64,000 nucleotides of DNA from Pseudoxanthomonas indica (lineage in GTDB: Bacteria > Pseudomonadota > Gammaproteobacteria > Xanthomonadales > Xanthomonadaceae). This document shows, one piece after another, positions 9,363-19,015 of this stretch; the stretch's first letter is position 1; each line of letters begins with the position of its first letter. The notes beneath the pieces were generated by a model. It did not search any database. It had not been told where the DNA came from and saw only the letters and a list, made by a program, of their open reading frames with translations. A program made the position numbers and the translations under genes. The stretch spans positions 1,426,001 through 1,490,000 of the forward strand of contig NZ_FUZV01000002.1 of assembly GCF_900167565.1 (NCBI RefSeq), in the 5' to 3' direction.

Positions 9363-11195
9363 ATGTCAGTTGAAAACACCACCAGCGATCTGATCAACGT
9401 GGTGGCGCTGTTGGGCGCCGCCGTCGTGGCCGTACCCATCTTCCGCCGCCTGGGCCTGGGCTCGGTGCTCGGCTATCTCGCCGCGGGCTTGCTGATCGGC
9501 CCGTTCGGCTTCGGCTGGTTCTCCGACCCGCAATCGATCCTCCACGTGGCCGAACTGGGCGTGGTGATGTTTCTGTTCGTGATCGGCCTGGAAATGCGGC
9601 CCTCGCATCTGTGGAGCCTGCGCGGCGAGATCTTCGGCCTGGGCACCTTGCAGATCCTTACGTGCACGCTGCTGCTGACCGGCGTGGTGTACCTGTTCGG
9701 CTATTCGCTGCCGGTGTCCTTCATTGGTGCCATGGGCTTCGTGCTGACCTCCACGGCGGTGGTCATGCAGCTGCTGGGCGAACGCGGCGACATCGCGCTG
9801 CCGCGCGGCCAACGCATCGTCTCGATCCTGTTGTTCGAAGATTTGCTGATCGTGCCGCTGCTGGCGATCGTGGCGTTGATGTCGCCGGTGGTGCACGCGC
9901 AGGGCGGCGACTCGCGCTGGCTGGGCATCGGCATCGCCGCCGCCTCGGTGGCCGGGTTGATTGCCGCCGGCATCTGGCTGCTCAATCCGCTGTTCCGCAT
10001 CCTCGCAGCCGCCAAGGCGCGCGAAGTCATGACCGCGGCCGCGCTGCTGGTGGTGCTGGGCGCGGCGCTGCTGATGCAGTTGGGTGGCCTGTCGATGGCC
10101 ATGGGCGCCTTCCTGGCCGGCGTGCTGCTGTCCGAGTCCACCTTCCGCCATCAGATTGAAGCCGACATCGAACCGTTCCGCGGCATCCTGCTCGGCCTGT
10201 TCTTCCTGGCCGTGGGCATGGCGCTGGACCTGGGCGTGGTCTACCGCAACTGGCCTTTCATCCTCGGCGCGGTGCTGGCGATGATGGTGGTCAAGGCGAT
10301 TGCCATCTACGTGGTCGCGCGCGTGACCCGCACCTGCCACGCCGAGGCGCTGGATCGCGCGGTGCTGATGGCGCAGGGCGGCGAGTTCGCCTTCGTGCTG
10401 TTTGCCGCCGCCGCCGCCGCGCGCGTGATCGATGGCGAGACCGCCGCCAACCTGACCGCCATCGTGGTCATCTCGATGGCGCTGACGCCGCTGGTGGCCA
10501 CGCTGTTCCGTCGCTTCACCCCCAAGACGCAGGCCAACCTGGAAGGGGTGGATGCAGCCGAAGGCCTGAGTGGCAGCGTGCTGATCATCGGCTTCGGCCG
10601 CTTTGGCCAGGTGATGAGCCAGTCGTTGCTGGCGCGCGATGTGGACGTGACCATCATCGATACCGACATCGAGATGATCCGCAGCGCCGAGGAATTCGGC
10701 TTCAAGATCTACTACGGCGACGGCACCCGTCTGGACGTGCTGCACGCCTGCGGCGCCGACAGCGCCCGCGCCATTGCGGTGTGCATCAATGATCGCGAAG
10801 CGGCCAACCGCATCGTCGAACTGGTCAACCAGGAATTCACCCAGGCCAAGCTGCTGGTGCGTTCTTTCGATCGCGAGCATTCGCTGCAACTGGTCGCCGC
10901 CGGGGTCGACTTCCAGATTCGCGAGACTTTTGAATCGGCCGTGCAGTTTGGCGAGGCCGCGCTGGTGGAACTGGGCGTGCCGGAAGATGAAGCCGCCAAT
11001 ATCGCCGCCGAAGTGCGTCGCCTGGACGCGGAACGCTTCGAACTGGAAATGGCCGCAGGCGACGTGCGCGCCGGCATCCCGCTGATGCGCGGCAATATCC
11101 CCACCAAACCCACGCCGACGCCATTCACTCCGCCACGTCGCGAAGCCCGCCCGCTCAACGAAGAAGCCGCCGAGGCCATCGGCGAAGAAGAGTAG
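9363..11195 (+). CDS. KefB/KefC-type monovalent cation:proton antiporter (CPA2) with RCK_N domain
   Basis: Membrane antiporter of the CPA2 family, probably exchanging K+ (or Na+) for protons. The first ~380 residues form about a dozen membrane segments of the Na_H_Exchanger fold (VALLGAAVVAVPIFRRLGLG, VGMALDLGVVYRNWPF). Residues about 405-525 form a TrkA-N/RCK_N Rossmann domain (IIGFGRFGQVMSQSL with DTD at the end of the second strand), which binds NAD(H) or another ligand to gate transport. The C-terminal tail is acidic and Pro/Thr rich. I chose ATG 9363; a GTG two codons earlier is possible. The glutathione-regulated Kef assignment rests on overall architecture, and no KefF/G partner is adjacent. 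Confidence 0.9.
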   Translation: MSVENTTSDLINVVALLGAAVVAVPIFRRLGLGSVLGYLAAGLLIGPFGFGWFSDPQSILHVAELGVVMFLFVIGLEMRPSHLWSLRGEIFGLGTLQILTCTLLLTGVVYLFGYSLPVSFIGAMGFVLTSTAVVMQLLGERGDIALPRGQRIVSILLFEDLLIVPLLAIVALMSPVVHAQGGDSRWLGIGIAAASVAGLIAAGIWLLNPLFRILAAAKAREVMTAAALLVVLGAALLMQLGGLSMAMGAFLAGVLLSESTFRHQIEADIEPFRGILLGLFFLAVGMALDLGVVYRNWPFILGAVLAMMVVKAIAIYVVARVTRTCHAEALDRAVLMAQGGEFAFVLFAAAAAARVIDGETAANLTAIVVISMALTPLVATLFRRFTPKTQANLEGVDAAEGLSGSVLIIGFGRFGQVMSQSLLARDVDVTIIDTDIEMIRSAEEFGFKIYYGDGTRLDVLHACGADSARAIAVCINDREAANRIVELVNQEFTQAKLLVRSFDREHSLQLVAAGVDFQIRETFESAVQFGEAALVELGVPEDEAANIAAEVRRLDAERFELEMAAGDVRAGIPLMRGNIPTKPTPTPFTPPRREARPLNEEAAEAIGEEE

Positions 11196-11255
11196 GAGGG
11201 GCTTCAGCCCCGAAACCGGGAAGCCTGATCGCCCGACTGAAGCCGACCTGCCTAA
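11192..11255. repeat. GTAG-type REP palindrome with a degenerate inverted partner
   Basis: GTAGGAGGGGCTTCAGCCCC starts on the antiporter stop codon and forms a 5-bp hairpin (GGGGC 11198-11202, loop TTCA, GCCCC 11207-11211). About 15 bases later the minus strand carries a related copy (TTAGGCAGGTCGGCTTCAG..., arms weaker, one G.U pair). The two face each other between convergent genes, like a REP doublet. Near-identical single copies occur at 49940 and 55300. Confidence 0.7.
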
Positions 11256-12031
11256 GGCGGCGCCAGGAAGTCCTGCAGCGCCGCCCAATAGCCGCTGGCC
11301 AGCGACACATCGTCGTGCCCTGCCGCAGGGAAGTTCACCACAGTGGGCGGGCTACCCAAGTCCCTCACCAGCCGATCCGTATTGGCCGGCGGCACCACCG
11401 CATCGCGTCCTGCCCGCAGGATCAGCACGCGGCCGCGGTACGCCTTCAGCGCTGACACCGAGTCGTAACGATCCTTCACCAGCCAGCGCACCGGCAGCCA
11501 CGCATAGTGGCGGGCAGCGACATCCGCCAAGCTGTCGAAGGGCGTAATCAACACCAGCTGCCGGACCGGGCGTTGCGCGGCCAACTGGCTGGCCACGCCG
11601 CTGCCCAGGCTGCGGCCGACCACCGCGACGTCTCCATGCGGATGACGCCGCCTTACTTCGTCATGAAGGGCGACGGCATCGGCGACCAGATCCGCCTGGC
11701 TGGGCGATCCGGGATTGCCGCCGTAGCCGCGATACGGCAGCAGATACACCGTACGCTGCGGCAGCCGGGTCAGAAAATCCTCGCGATTGTCCTGCACGCG
11801 TTCGGCATTGCCGCCAAAGTAGATCAGCGCATCCGGCTTGCCCGGGTTGATCACCCAGCCGCGCAATAGGCCCACGGGGCGGGGCAGCTCGAAATCCGTG
11901 GCGGCCTCGTTCTGGCCGGCCTGCGTGTACTGGGGAAAATAGATCAGGCTGCGTTGCCTGACATACAACAATGCGCATACCGCCACATAGCCGATGGCGA
12001 GCAGCGCGGGCAGCCAGAGCCAGCGACGCAT
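11252..12031 (-). CDS. Membrane-anchored alpha/beta hydrolase (BEM46/YfhR-like)
   Basis: Predicted serine hydrolase of unknown substrate. Residues 5-23 form a hydrophobic anchor or uncleaved signal, and the hydrolase domain is probably periplasmic. The catalytic triad is visible: nucleophile Ser141 in G-R-S-L-G, Asp210 in AGRDAVVP, His239 in AAGHDDV. The oxyanion region is IYFGGNAE. The family includes E. coli YfhR and eukaryotic BEM46/ABHD13 proteins. It is convergent with the antiporter gene. The gene just upstream on the same strand (DUF1244 protein) ends only 9 bases before this start, so they are probably co-transcribed. Confidence 0.85.
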   Translation of the reverse strand: MRRWLWLPALLAIGYVAVCALLYVRQRSLIYFPQYTQAGQNEAATDFELPRPVGLLRGWVINPGKPDALIYFGGNAERVQDNREDFLTRLPQRTVYLLPYRGYGGNPGSPSQADLVADAVALHDEVRRRHPHGDVAVVGRSLGSGVASQLAAQRPVRQLVLITPFDSLADVAARHYAWLPVRWLVKDRYDSVSALKAYRGRVLILRAGRDAVVPPANTDRLVRDLGSPPTVVNFPAAGHDDVSLASGYWAALQDFLAPP

Positions 12032-12040
12032 GCCGGGCGC

Positions 12041-12337
12041 TCAGTCGTGCCGGCGATGGCTGTGTTCGAAGGCGGCGCGCTGTTCGGGCGTGGCTTCGGT
12101 CTGATGGCGCGCCTTCCACTCGCTGTACGGCATGCCGTAGATGCGTTCGCGCGCGGCGTCCTTGTCCATGCTATCACCGGCGGCTTCGGCGGCCTGCCGA
12201 TACCAGTCGGCCAGGCAATTGCGGCAGAAGCCGGCCAGGTTCATCAAGTCGATGTTCTGCACGTCCGGGCGCTGCTCGTTGAGATGCTGCAGCAGGCGGC
12301 GGAACGCGGCGGCTTCCAGGGCGGTGTTGTCGGTCAT
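12041..12337 (-). CDS. DUF1244 family small protein
   Basis: Small (98-residue) cytoplasmic protein of the DUF1244 family, function unknown. The family hallmark DLMNLAGFCRNCLADWY is intact with a C-x2-C pair, followed by AARERIYGMPYSEWKARHQ. I chose the ATG at 12337 because the family begins about here (MTDNTALEAAAFRRLLQHL); the frame remains open upstream but only in antisense of folD. It is divergent from folD with 43 bases between the start codons. Confidence 0.85.
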   Translation of the reverse strand: MTDNTALEAAAFRRLLQHLNEQRPDVQNIDLMNLAGFCRNCLADWYRQAAEAAGDSMDKDAARERIYGMPYSEWKARHQTEATPEQRAAFEHSHRRHD

Positions 12338-12344
12338 GGCGTCG

Positions 12345-12350
12345 TACAAT
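12345..12350 (+). promoter_or_regulatory. Possible -10 element for folD
   Basis: TACAAT lies 30 bases upstream of the folD ATG in the short divergent region shared with the DUF1244 gene. On the other strand the overlapping TATTGT sits 8 bases from that gene's ATG. I found no convincing -35 on either strand. Confidence 0.35.
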
Positions 12351-12380
12351 AACAGCTGACTCCGCCCCCCTGTGTTGCTG

Positions 12381-13244
12381 ATGACTGCCCGAATCCTGGA
12401 CGGACGCCGCGTTGCCGAAAACCTGCTCGACGAGCTCAAGGCGCGCGTCGATGCGCGCGTGGCGGCCGGCCAGCCGCGCCCGGGTCTGGCGGTGGTGCTG
12501 GTGGGGGGTGATCCGGCCTCGACCGTGTACGTGCGCAACAAGCGACGGGCGGCGGAAAAGGTGGGCATCCATGCCCATGACTACGACCTGCCGGCCGGCA
12601 CCAGCGAGGCGCAACTGCTGGCCCTGATTGACCAGCTCAACGCCGACCCGGCCATCCACGGCATCCTGGTGCAGTTGCCGCTGCCGGGGATTGCCGACGC
12701 CAGCCGCCTGCTGCACCGGATTGATCCGCGCAAGGACGTGGATGGATTCCATCCCGAAAATGTCGGCCACCTGGCCTTGCGCCAGTTCGGCCTGCGGCCG
12801 TGCACGCCGCGCGGCATCACCACGCTGCTGGCGTACACCGACCGCCCGGTGCGCGGCCAGAACGCCACCATCGTGGGGGTCAGCAATCACGTGGGCCGGC
12901 CGATGGCGCTGGAGTTGCTGATTGCCGGTTGCACGGTGACCAGCTGCCACAAGTTCACCCCGCTGGACGTGCTGGAAGCGCGCGTGCGCGATGCCGACAT
13001 CCTGGTGGTGGCGGTGGGTCGCCCGGGCCTGATTCCCGGCGATTGGGTCAAGCCCGGCGCGGTGGTCATCGATGTGGGCATCAATCGCCTGGATGACGGC
13101 CGGCTGGTGGGCGACGTGGGCTTCGAGGCGGCGGCCGGACGCGCCAGCTGGATTACCCCGGTGCCCGGCGGCGTGGGCCCGATGACCGTGGCCACGCTGA
13201 TGCAGAACACGCTGGAAGCGGCCGAGGCTGCAGTTTCCGGCTGA
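12381..13244 (+). CDS. folD: Bifunctional methylenetetrahydrofolate dehydrogenase/cyclohydrolase FolD
   Basis: Interconverts 5,10-methylene-THF and 10-formyl-THF with NADP(H), feeding purine and fMet synthesis. It has 287 residues from this ATG. Catalytic Tyr50 and Lys54 lie in [17 protein letters not shown], followed by the family block [10 protein letters not shown]. The Rossmann motif appears as [16 protein letters not shown], with Asn-His where Ser usually follows the first Gly-x. The C-terminal [15 protein letters not shown] is the second family signature. A GTG three codons upstream is possible, but [12 protein letters not shown] matches family starts. guaB follows 87 bases later, so a purine-metabolism neighbourhood is evident. 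Confidence 0.96.
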   Translation: MTARILDGRRVAENLLDELKARVDARVAAGQPRPGLAVVLVGGDPASTVYVRNKRRAAEKVGIHAHDYDLPAGTSEAQLLALIDQLNADPAIHGILVQLPLPGIADASRLLHRIDPRKDVDGFHPENVGHLALRQFGLRPCTPRGITTLLAYTDRPVRGQNATIVGVSNHVGRPMALELLIAGCTVTSCHKFTPLDVLEARVRDADILVVAVGRPGLIPGDWVKPGAVVIDVGINRLDDGRLVGDVGFEAAAGRASWITPVPGGVGPMTVATLMQNTLEAAEAAVSG

Positions 13245-13272
13245 CCTACAAGACGCAGCGTTCGGTTTCGAG

Positions 13273-13302
13273 GTGCCAAGAGGGCGGCAAACGCGGTAGA
13301 AT
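13273..13302 (+). promoter_or_regulatory. guaB: Putative guaB promoter
   Basis: A -10-like TAGAAT (13297-13302) is preceded, at 18-bp spacing, by GTGCCA (4 of 6 matches to TTGACA). The start codon is 29 bases downstream, giving a leader of about 20-25 bases. The -35 is weak, so the call is tentative. Confidence 0.45.
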
Positions 13303-13331
13303 GTCGCGCTTCCCCACACTCGGGTCCGCCG

Positions 13332-14789
13332 ATGCTGCGCATCCAGGCTGAAGCACTGACTTACGACGACGTTTCGCTCGTCCCCGCCCACTCTCTCGTC
13401 CTGCCCAAAGACGTCAGCCTGGAGACGCGCCTGACGCGCGGCCTGCGGCTGAACCTGCCGATTGTCTCGGCCGCGATGGACACCGTGACCGAAGCCCGCC
13501 TGGCCATTGCGATGGCGCAGATGGGCGGCATCGGCATCATCCACAAGAACCTGACCGCCGAACAGCAGGCCGCCGAAGTGGCCAAGGTCAAGAAGTTCGA
13601 AGCCGGCGTGATCAAGGAGCCCTTCACCGTTGGTCCGGAAACGACCATCGCCGAAGTGCTCAAGCTGACCCGCGCGCGCAACATCTCCGGCGTGCCGGTG
13701 GTGGAGGGCGGGCAACTGGTCGGCATCGTCACCAGCCGCGACATGCGCTTCGAGACCAAGCTCGACGATCCGGTCCGCCACATCATGACCAAGAAGGATC
13801 GCCTGATCACCGTGCGCGAAGGCGCCAGCGATGAGGAAGTGCTGCAGTTGCTGCACAAGCACCGCATTGAAAAGGTGCTGGTGGTCAATGACGGCTTCGA
13901 CCTGCGCGGCCTGATCACGGTCAAGGACATCCAGAAGAAGACCGACAACCCCAACGCCGCCAAGGACAGCGCCAGCCGTCTGGTGGTGGGCGCAGCGGTT
14001 GGCGTGGGTGGTGACACCGAACAGCGCGTCGAAGCACTGGTGGCGGCTGGCGTGGACGTGGTCATCGTCGATACCGCGCACGGCCATTCGCAGGGCGTGC
14101 TGGATCGCGTCAGCTGGATCAAGAAGCGCTTCTCCGGGCTACAGGTCATCGGCGGCAACATCGTCACCGGCGATGCCGCGCTGGCGCTGATGGATGCCGG
14201 CGCCGATGCGGTCAAGGTCGGTGTGGGCCCCGGTTCGATCTGCACCACCCGCATGGTCGCCGGTGTCGGCGTGCCGCAGGTGACCGCGATCGACATGGTC
14301 GCCGAAGCCTTGAAGGATCAGATTCCGCTGATCGCCGACGGCGGCATTCGCTATTCCGGCGACATCGGCAAGGCGATTGCCGCCGGTGCATCGACGGTGA
14401 TGATCGGCGGCCTGTTCGCCGGCACCGAGGAAGCCCCGGGCGAAGTGGAACTGTTCCAGGGTCGCAGCTACAAGAGCTACCGCGGCATGGGCAGCCTGGG
14501 CGCGATGGAGAAGGGCAGCAAGGATCGTTATTTCCAGGACGCCTCCGACGCCGACAAGCTGGTGCCGGAAGGCATCGAAGGCCGCGTGCCGTATCGCGGC
14601 TCGGTCGGCGGCATCCTGCACCAACTGGTCGGTGGCCTGCGCGCCACGATGGGCTATGTGGGCTGCGCCGGCATCGAGGAAATGCGCAGCAAGCCCAAGT
14701 TCGTCAAGATCACCGGTGCGGGCCAGCGCGAAAGCCACGTACATGATGTGCAGATCACCAAGGAACCGCCGAACTATCGGATGGGCTGA
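13332..14789 (+). CDS. guaB: Inosine-5'-monophosphate dehydrogenase
   Basis: Catalyses NAD-dependent oxidation of IMP to XMP, the committed step of GMP synthesis. The catalytic loop GPGSICTTR places the active cysteine at residue 304. The two CBS domains sit at about residues 95-205 ([19 protein letters not shown] and [17 protein letters not shown]). The later active-site blocks [36 protein letters not shown] and the flap [10 protein letters not shown] are all intact. 485 residues is normal. It is followed by guaA after a structured 171-base spacer. Confidence 0.97.
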   Translation: MLRIQAEALTYDDVSLVPAHSLVLPKDVSLETRLTRGLRLNLPIVSAAMDTVTEARLAIAMAQMGGIGIIHKNLTAEQQAAEVAKVKKFEAGVIKEPFTVGPETTIAEVLKLTRARNISGVPVVEGGQLVGIVTSRDMRFETKLDDPVRHIMTKKDRLITVREGASDEEVLQLLHKHRIEKVLVVNDGFDLRGLITVKDIQKKTDNPNAAKDSASRLVVGAAVGVGGDTEQRVEALVAAGVDVVIVDTAHGHSQGVLDRVSWIKKRFSGLQVIGGNIVTGDAALALMDAGADAVKVGVGPGSICTTRMVAGVGVPQVTAIDMVAEALKDQIPLIADGGIRYSGDIGKAIAAGASTVMIGGLFAGTEEAPGEVELFQGRSYKSYRGMGSLGAMEKGSKDRYFQDASDADKLVPEGIEGRVPYRGSVGGILHQLVGGLRATMGYVGCAGIEEMRSKPKFVKITGAGQRESHVHDVQITKEPPNYRMG

Positions 14790-14801
14790 GATTGCATTGA
14801 T

Positions 14802-14871
14802 GGCAAGCGGACACGGGGAACACGGATGGACGGCGCGATGCGCGCCGCGAAATTCCAGGTTCCCCGTTGCC
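14802..14871. other. Nested stem-loop between guaB and guaA
   Basis: Three nested complementary segments fold on themselves: GGCAA (14802-14806) with TTGCC (14867-14871), CGGGGAAC (14814-14821) with GTTCCCCG (14859-14866), and CGGCGCG (14831-14837) with CGCGCCG (14841-14847) around an ATG loop. That is about 20 paired bases with a 7-base bulge on one side and internal loops. There is no U tract, so it is not a simple terminator. It is the only clear structure in the guaB-guaA spacer. Confidence 0.6.
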
Positions 14872-14960
14872 GTATCTGGCATCCGCTGACGTTGGTTCCT
14901 GTTTCTCCAATGGCCGGCTGATGCCTGGCTGGCAGCACCACCTTCCCGTTTACGCTACGG

Positions 14961-16541
14961 ATGACACCGCCGCTCATGATCGACGTCCACTCAGACAAAA
15001 TCCTCATCCTCGATTTCGGCGCGCAATACACGCAGCTGATTGCCCGGCGCATCCGCGAGATTGGCGTCTACTGCGAAATCTGGGCCTGGGATCATGATCC
15101 CGAGGAGATTGCGAAGTTCGGCGCCAAGGGCATCATCCTGTCGGGTGGTCCGGAGTCGACCACGCTGGAAGGCGCACCCAAGGCACCGCAGCAGGTGTTC
15201 GATGCCGGCCTGCCGATCCTCGGCATCTGCTACGGCATGCAGACCCTGGCCGCGCAGCTGGGCGGCGCCACCGAAGCGGCCGACGCGCGCGAATTCGGCC
15301 ACGCCGAAGTGGAACTGGTCGCGCATGACGCACTGCTGGGTGGCCTGAGCGATCACGACGGCGACGCCCGCATCGATGTGTGGATGAGCCATGGCGATCA
15401 TGTGGCCAAGGCGCCGCCGGGTTGGACGGTCACTGCGGTCACCGATCGCATCCCGGTCGCGGCGATGGCGCGGGAAGACAAGCGCTGGTACGGCGTGCAG
15501 TTCCATCCCGAAGTGACCCACACCAAGCAGGGCCAGACCCTGCTGCGCCGATTCGTGGCGGAAATCTGCGGCTGCAAGACACTGTGGACCGCGGCGCACA
15601 TCATCGACGATCAGATTGCGCGCGTGCGCGATCAGGTGGGCAGCGATGAAGTCATCCTGGGCCTTTCAGGCGGCGTGGATTCCTCCGTCGTCGCCGCGCT
15701 GCTGCACAAGGCCATTGGCGATCAGCTTACCTGCGTGTTCGTCGACACCGGCCTGCTGCGCTTCCAGGAAGGCGACCAGGTGATGGCGATGTTCGCCGAG
15801 CACATGGGCGTGAAGGTGGTACGCGTCAATGCCGCCGATCGCTATTTCAGCGCGCTGAAGGGCGTCAATGATCCGGAGGCCAAGCGCAAGATCATCGGCA
15901 ACCTGTTCGTCGAGATCTTCGAGGAAGAGTCGCACAAGCTCAGCAACGCCAAGTGGCTGGCGCAGGGCACGATTTATCCCGACGTGATCGAATCGGCCGG
16001 CAGCAAGACCGGCAAGGCGCACGTGATCAAAAGCCACCACAACGTCGGTGGCTTGCCCGAGCACATGAAGCTGGGCCTGGTGGAACCGCTGCGCGAGTTG
16101 TTCAAGGACGAGGTGCGTCGCCTGGGCGTCGAACTGGGCCTGCCGCGCAGCATGGTCTATCGCCATCCGTTCCCGGGCCCGGGCCTGGGCGTGCGCATCC
16201 TGGGCGAAGTGAAACCCGAGTACGCGGAGCTGCTGGCCAAGGCCGACGCGATATTCATCGACGAACTGCGCAAGGCCGACTGGTACGACAAGACCAGCCA
16301 GGCGTTCGCGGTGTTCCTGCCGGTCAAGTCGGTCGGCGTGGTCGGCGATGCGCGCGCCTACGAGTGGGTGATTGCACTGCGCGCAGTGGAGACCATCGAC
16401 TTCATGACCGCGCACTGGGCGCACCTGCCGTATGAGCTACTGGGCACGGTGTCCAACCGCATCATCAACGAGCTGCGCGGCGTCTCGCGCGTGGTCTACG
16501 ACATCAGCGGCAAGCCGCCGGCCACCATCGAGTGGGAATGA
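14961..16541 (+). CDS. guaA: GMP synthase (glutamine-hydrolysing)
   Basis: Converts XMP to GMP using glutamine and ATP. The N-terminal class I amidotransferase domain has its nucleophile in GICYGMQ (Cys90 counted from this start) and the histidine-glutamate pair in QFHPEVTH. The ATP pyrophosphatase P-loop LSGGVDSSV is near residue 237, and the C-terminal dimerisation/XMP-binding domain ends in the expected KPPATIEWE. The ATG at 14961 gives five extra residues (MTPPL) before an ATG at 14976, which is closer to usual family starts; neither has a strong SD. The stop overlaps the next gene (ATGA). Confidence 0.96.
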   Translation: MTPPLMIDVHSDKILILDFGAQYTQLIARRIREIGVYCEIWAWDHDPEEIAKFGAKGIILSGGPESTTLEGAPKAPQQVFDAGLPILGICYGMQTLAAQLGGATEAADAREFGHAEVELVAHDALLGGLSDHDGDARIDVWMSHGDHVAKAPPGWTVTAVTDRIPVAAMAREDKRWYGVQFHPEVTHTKQGQTLLRRFVAEICGCKTLWTAAHIIDDQIARVRDQVGSDEVILGLSGGVDSSVVAALLHKAIGDQLTCVFVDTGLLRFQEGDQVMAMFAEHMGVKVVRVNAADRYFSALKGVNDPEAKRKIIGNLFVEIFEEESHKLSNAKWLAQGTIYPDVIESAGSKTGKAHVIKSHHNVGGLPEHMKLGLVEPLRELFKDEVRRLGVELGLPRSMVYRHPFPGPGLGVRILGEVKPEYAELLAKADAIFIDELRKADWYDKTSQAFAVFLPVKSVGVVGDARAYEWVIALRAVETIDFMTAHWAHLPYELLGTVSNRIINELRGVSRVVYDISGKPPATIEWE

Positions 16542-17362
16542 GCAATTCGCCGTTCGAGCCGTGGCTGCAACGCTGGCAGCTCCGGCCCGAGGGTGAAGCA
16601 CTGGAAACACCTTCCAGCCACTTGCTGCCGGTACGGCGTGCAAGTGGCGTGGCGGCGATGCTGAAGGTTTCGCACGACGAACTCGAACGCCAGGGCGCGG
16701 CCTCGCTGGCGTACTGGGCGGGCGAGGGCGCGGCTGAAGTGTATGAGCGGGAAGGAGCGGGGTTGTTGATGCAACGCGCCACCGGCACGGCCTCGTTGAT
16801 GGCGATGGCCACCCATGGCCAGGACGACGAGGCCAGCCAGATCGCCTGCCAGGTGATTGCCGCACTGCATGCGCCGCGCGCGCGGGCCTGGCCCGATGCG
16901 CTGGTACCGCTGGCACGCTGGTTCCAATCGCTGGAACTGGCCGCCAAGCGCGAAGGCGGCATGTTCGCGCGCGCGATGAAACAGGCCGAGGAGCTGCTGG
17001 CAAGCGCTGAAGCGGCGCGTCCACTGCACGGCGACATCCACCACGACAACGTGCTCGATTTCGGCGCCCGCGGCTGGCTGGCCATCGATCCCAAACCGCT
17101 GCAGGGCGATCGGGGATTCGACTACGCCAATCTGCTGTGCAACCCCGAATTGCCTACGGTTACGCGGCCTGATCGCTTCCATCGCCAGTTGCAGGTGGTC
17201 TCGCGGGCCGCGGACTTGCCGCCAGCGCGGCTTGCGGGCTGGACCTTGGCTTATGCGGGGTTGTCAGCCGCGTGGTTCCTGGAAGACGGCGACAGCGTGC
17301 GCGCGCAGTCGGATCTGGCGGTTGCCAGCCTGGCGCTGGGTGCGTTGGAATCGCGCCCATGA
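16538..17362 (+). CDS. Aminoglycoside/hydroxyurea phosphotransferase-like kinase (APH(6) family)
   Basis: Small-molecule kinase of the APH_6_hur family, which includes streptomycin 6-kinases. The catalytic loop is [12 protein letters not shown] (near residue 168) and the metal-binding [21 protein letters not shown] follows. The nucleotide-binding lobe LMQRATG is also visible. 274 residues. It is wedged between guaA and tadA with 4-base overlaps on both sides, so it belongs to a stable chromosomal unit and is not an acquired resistance cassette. The natural substrate is unknown, and resistance cannot be inferred from sequence. Confidence 0.82.
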   Translation: MSNSPFEPWLQRWQLRPEGEALETPSSHLLPVRRASGVAAMLKVSHDELERQGAASLAYWAGEGAAEVYEREGAGLLMQRATGTASLMAMATHGQDDEASQIACQVIAALHAPRARAWPDALVPLARWFQSLELAAKREGGMFARAMKQAEELLASAEAARPLHGDIHHDNVLDFGARGWLAIDPKPLQGDRGFDYANLLCNPELPTVTRPDRFHRQLQVVSRAADLPPARLAGWTLAYAGLSAAWFLEDGDSVRAQSDLAVASLALGALESRP

Positions 17363-17865
17363 GCACTCCGGAATTCCACGCAGAGGACACGCAGGCCAGC
17401 GCCGACGAGCGCTGGATGCGCCATGCGTTCGCCCTGGCCGAGCGAGCCGAGCGGGAGTTCGACGAGATTCCGGTGGGTGCGGTGCTGGTGGATGCCGATG
17501 GCAGCGTGCTGGGCGAGGGCTGGAACCGCAACTTGGCCGACCATGATCCCAGCGCGCATGCCGAAATCATCGCCATGCGCGAGGCCGGCCGTGCGCTCGG
17601 CAACCATCGACTGGTTGGCACCACCCTGTATGTGACGCTGGAGCCATGCGCGATGTGCGCGATGGCGCTGGTGCATGCGCGGGTGGCGCGCGTGGTGTTT
17701 GGCGCCACCGACCCCAAGACCGGTGCCTGCGGCAGTGTGTTCGATCTGCTTGGCGACCCGCGCCACAACCATCGCGTGCAAGTGCAGGGCGGGGTGCTCG
17801 GAGACGAGGCGAGTCGCCGGCTGACCAACTACTTCCGCGCCAAGCGCAATCGTCCGCTGATCTGA
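17359..17865 (+). CDS. tadA: tRNA(adenine34) deaminase TadA
   Basis: Deaminates A34 to inosine in the tRNA-Arg(ACG) wobble position. The zinc deaminase signature is complete: His67-Ala-Glu69 (AHAEIIAM) and Pro-Cys97-x-x-Cys100 (EPCAMC). The C-terminal helix NYFRAKRNR matches TadA. I chose the ATG at 17359, which overlaps the preceding stop (ATGA) and gives 168 residues; the frame is open further upstream but that is within the kinase gene. Confidence 0.95.
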   Translation: MSTPEFHAEDTQASADERWMRHAFALAERAEREFDEIPVGAVLVDADGSVLGEGWNRNLADHDPSAHAEIIAMREAGRALGNHRLVGTTLYVTLEPCAMCAMALVHARVARVVFGATDPKTGACGSVFDLLGDPRHNHRVQVQGGVLGDEASRRLTNYFRAKRNRPLI

Positions 17866-17901
17866 TCAGCGAGTCGGGACGATCAGCCGTTTTTCTTTTT
17901 T
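17855..17901 (+). terminator. Probable terminator of tadA, overlapping the 3' end of the DUF2721 gene
   Basis: The end of tadA forms the near-palindrome CGCTGATC-T-GATCAGCG (17855-17871), and CTGATC (17862-17867) can alternatively pair with GATCAG (17881-17886), directly before CCG and an almost continuous T tract (17890-17901). On the minus strand the same T tract encodes the lysine-rich C-terminus of the convergent protein. The stems are A/T-containing and compete, so strength is uncertain. Confidence 0.5.
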
Positions 17902-18341
17902 ACGTGCCGGTGATCCATCTCTTCATTGATCGCCGTCACCGCGAGCGTCGATTCGCGGGCCAGCAAGATGCTGGCGGCCAGCATGGCCAGCACGCCCACG
18001 GCCGCCAGCCAGGTGGGCAGGCCACCCAGCCGATGGTCGACAAAGGTGTCCACCGCCACCGCCAGGCTGGTGCCCACGAAGCAGCTGATCGCCCCGTACA
18101 ACAGCTGGCCGGCGCGCAGGATGATCAGGCTGCGACGGCGCTGCAGGCGGATGCGCATCTCGTAGAGCTCGCGTTCCTTGGGGTCTTCGATGTCGACCAG
18201 TTCGCGCAGCAGGGTGCGGGCGCGGTCGATGATCCGGGCCAGGCGATTGTTGGCGGACAGCAGCAGCGAGGCGGTGGCCGTCAGGAAGAAGGCCGGCGCC
18301 AGCATGGCGGTCAGGACGGCATAGTGCGCGAAGTTGTTCAT
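17883..18341 (-). CDS. DUF2721 integral membrane protein
   Basis: Function unknown; a DUF2721-type protein of 152 residues with three probable membrane segments (about 6-27 VLTAMLAPAFFLTATASLLL, 77-97 LLYGAISCFVGTSLAVAV, 106-128). Between the first two lies a charged cytoplasmic helix with NRLARIIDRARTLLREL and RRRSLIILRAGQLL. The tail is very basic (HRHVKKKNG). I start at the ATG at 18341; upstream codons in frame do not look like the family. It is convergent with tadA and divergent from orn. Confidence 0.8.
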   Translation of the reverse strand: MNNFAHYAVLTAMLAPAFFLTATASLLLSANNRLARIIDRARTLLRELVDIEDPKERELYEMRIRLQRRRSLIILRAGQLLYGAISCFVGTSLAVAVDTFVDHRLGGLPTWLAAVGVLAMLAASILLARESTLAVTAINEEMDHRHVKKKNG

Positions 18342-18441
18342 CGGTCGGAGGCGGACGGTGACTGCGCTATCATGACATCGCGCCGGCGCGCTGCAATGCA
18401 TCATCGCGGTCCGGCTGCTTCCTCAACCGACGGGCAGGTGC

Positions 18442-19002
18442 ATGGCCAACAGCAACGCGAACAACGACCGACTGATCTGGATCGACCTGGAAATGACTGG
18501 CCTGGATACCGGGCAGGATTCCATCCTGGAGATCGCGACGGTGGTGACCGATTCGCAGCTCAACGTGCTGGCCGAAGGGCCGGAACTGGCCATCGCCCAT
18601 TCGCTGGAAACCCTCAACGCGATGGATGACTGGAACCGCAACCAGCACGGCCGCTCCGGCCTGTGGCAGCGCGTGCTGGACAGCCAGGTCAGCATCGGCC
18701 AGGCCGAGGCGCTGACCGTGGCTTTCCTCAATGAGTGGGTGCCGGTGAATGCCTCGCCCATGTGCGGCAACTCGATCTGCCAGGACCGGCGCTTCCTGCA
18801 CCGGCTGATGCCGCGGCTGGAAAAGTACTTCCACTACCGCAACCTCGATGTCAGCACGCTCAAGGAGCTCGCCCGGCGCTGGGCGCCGCCGGTACTGGAA
18901 GGCGTACGCAAGCAGGCCGCGCATACGGCGCTGAGCGATGTGCGTGATTCGATCGAAGAGTTGCGCCACTACCGCAAGCACCTGGCCCAGCTGGCCGGCT
19001 AG
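18442..19002 (+). CDS. orn: Oligoribonuclease
   Basis: 3'-5' exoribonuclease of the DEDDh family that degrades di- to pentaribonucleotides, including the pGpG left from cyclic-di-GMP breakdown; usually essential. The first metal motif is Asp15-Leu-Glu17 ([11 protein letters not shown]). [10 protein letters not shown] carries the third acidic motif and [18 protein letters not shown] the histidine and last aspartate. 186 residues is normal. The stop is 13 bases from the convergent mscS-like stop. Confidence 0.97.
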   Translation: MANSNANNDRLIWIDLEMTGLDTGQDSILEIATVVTDSQLNVLAEGPELAIAHSLETLNAMDDWNRNQHGRSGLWQRVLDSQVSIGQAEALTVAFLNEWVPVNASPMCGNSICQDRRFLHRLMPRLEKYFHYRNLDVSTLKELARRWAPPVLEGVRKQAAHTALSDVRDSIEELRHYRKHLAQLAG

Positions 19003-19015
19003 GCCAGGTGGGCGG

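Noticed and set aside
9366..11288. 640-codon minus-strand frame over the antiporter
   Set aside because: Shadow of the KefB-type gene; His/Gln/Asp-rich sequence without motifs.
16538..17362. Possible acquired streptomycin resistance gene
   Set aside because: The kinase fold is related, but the gene is locked between guaA and tadA with overlapping ends and normal base composition. There is no mobile element, and substrate cannot be inferred.
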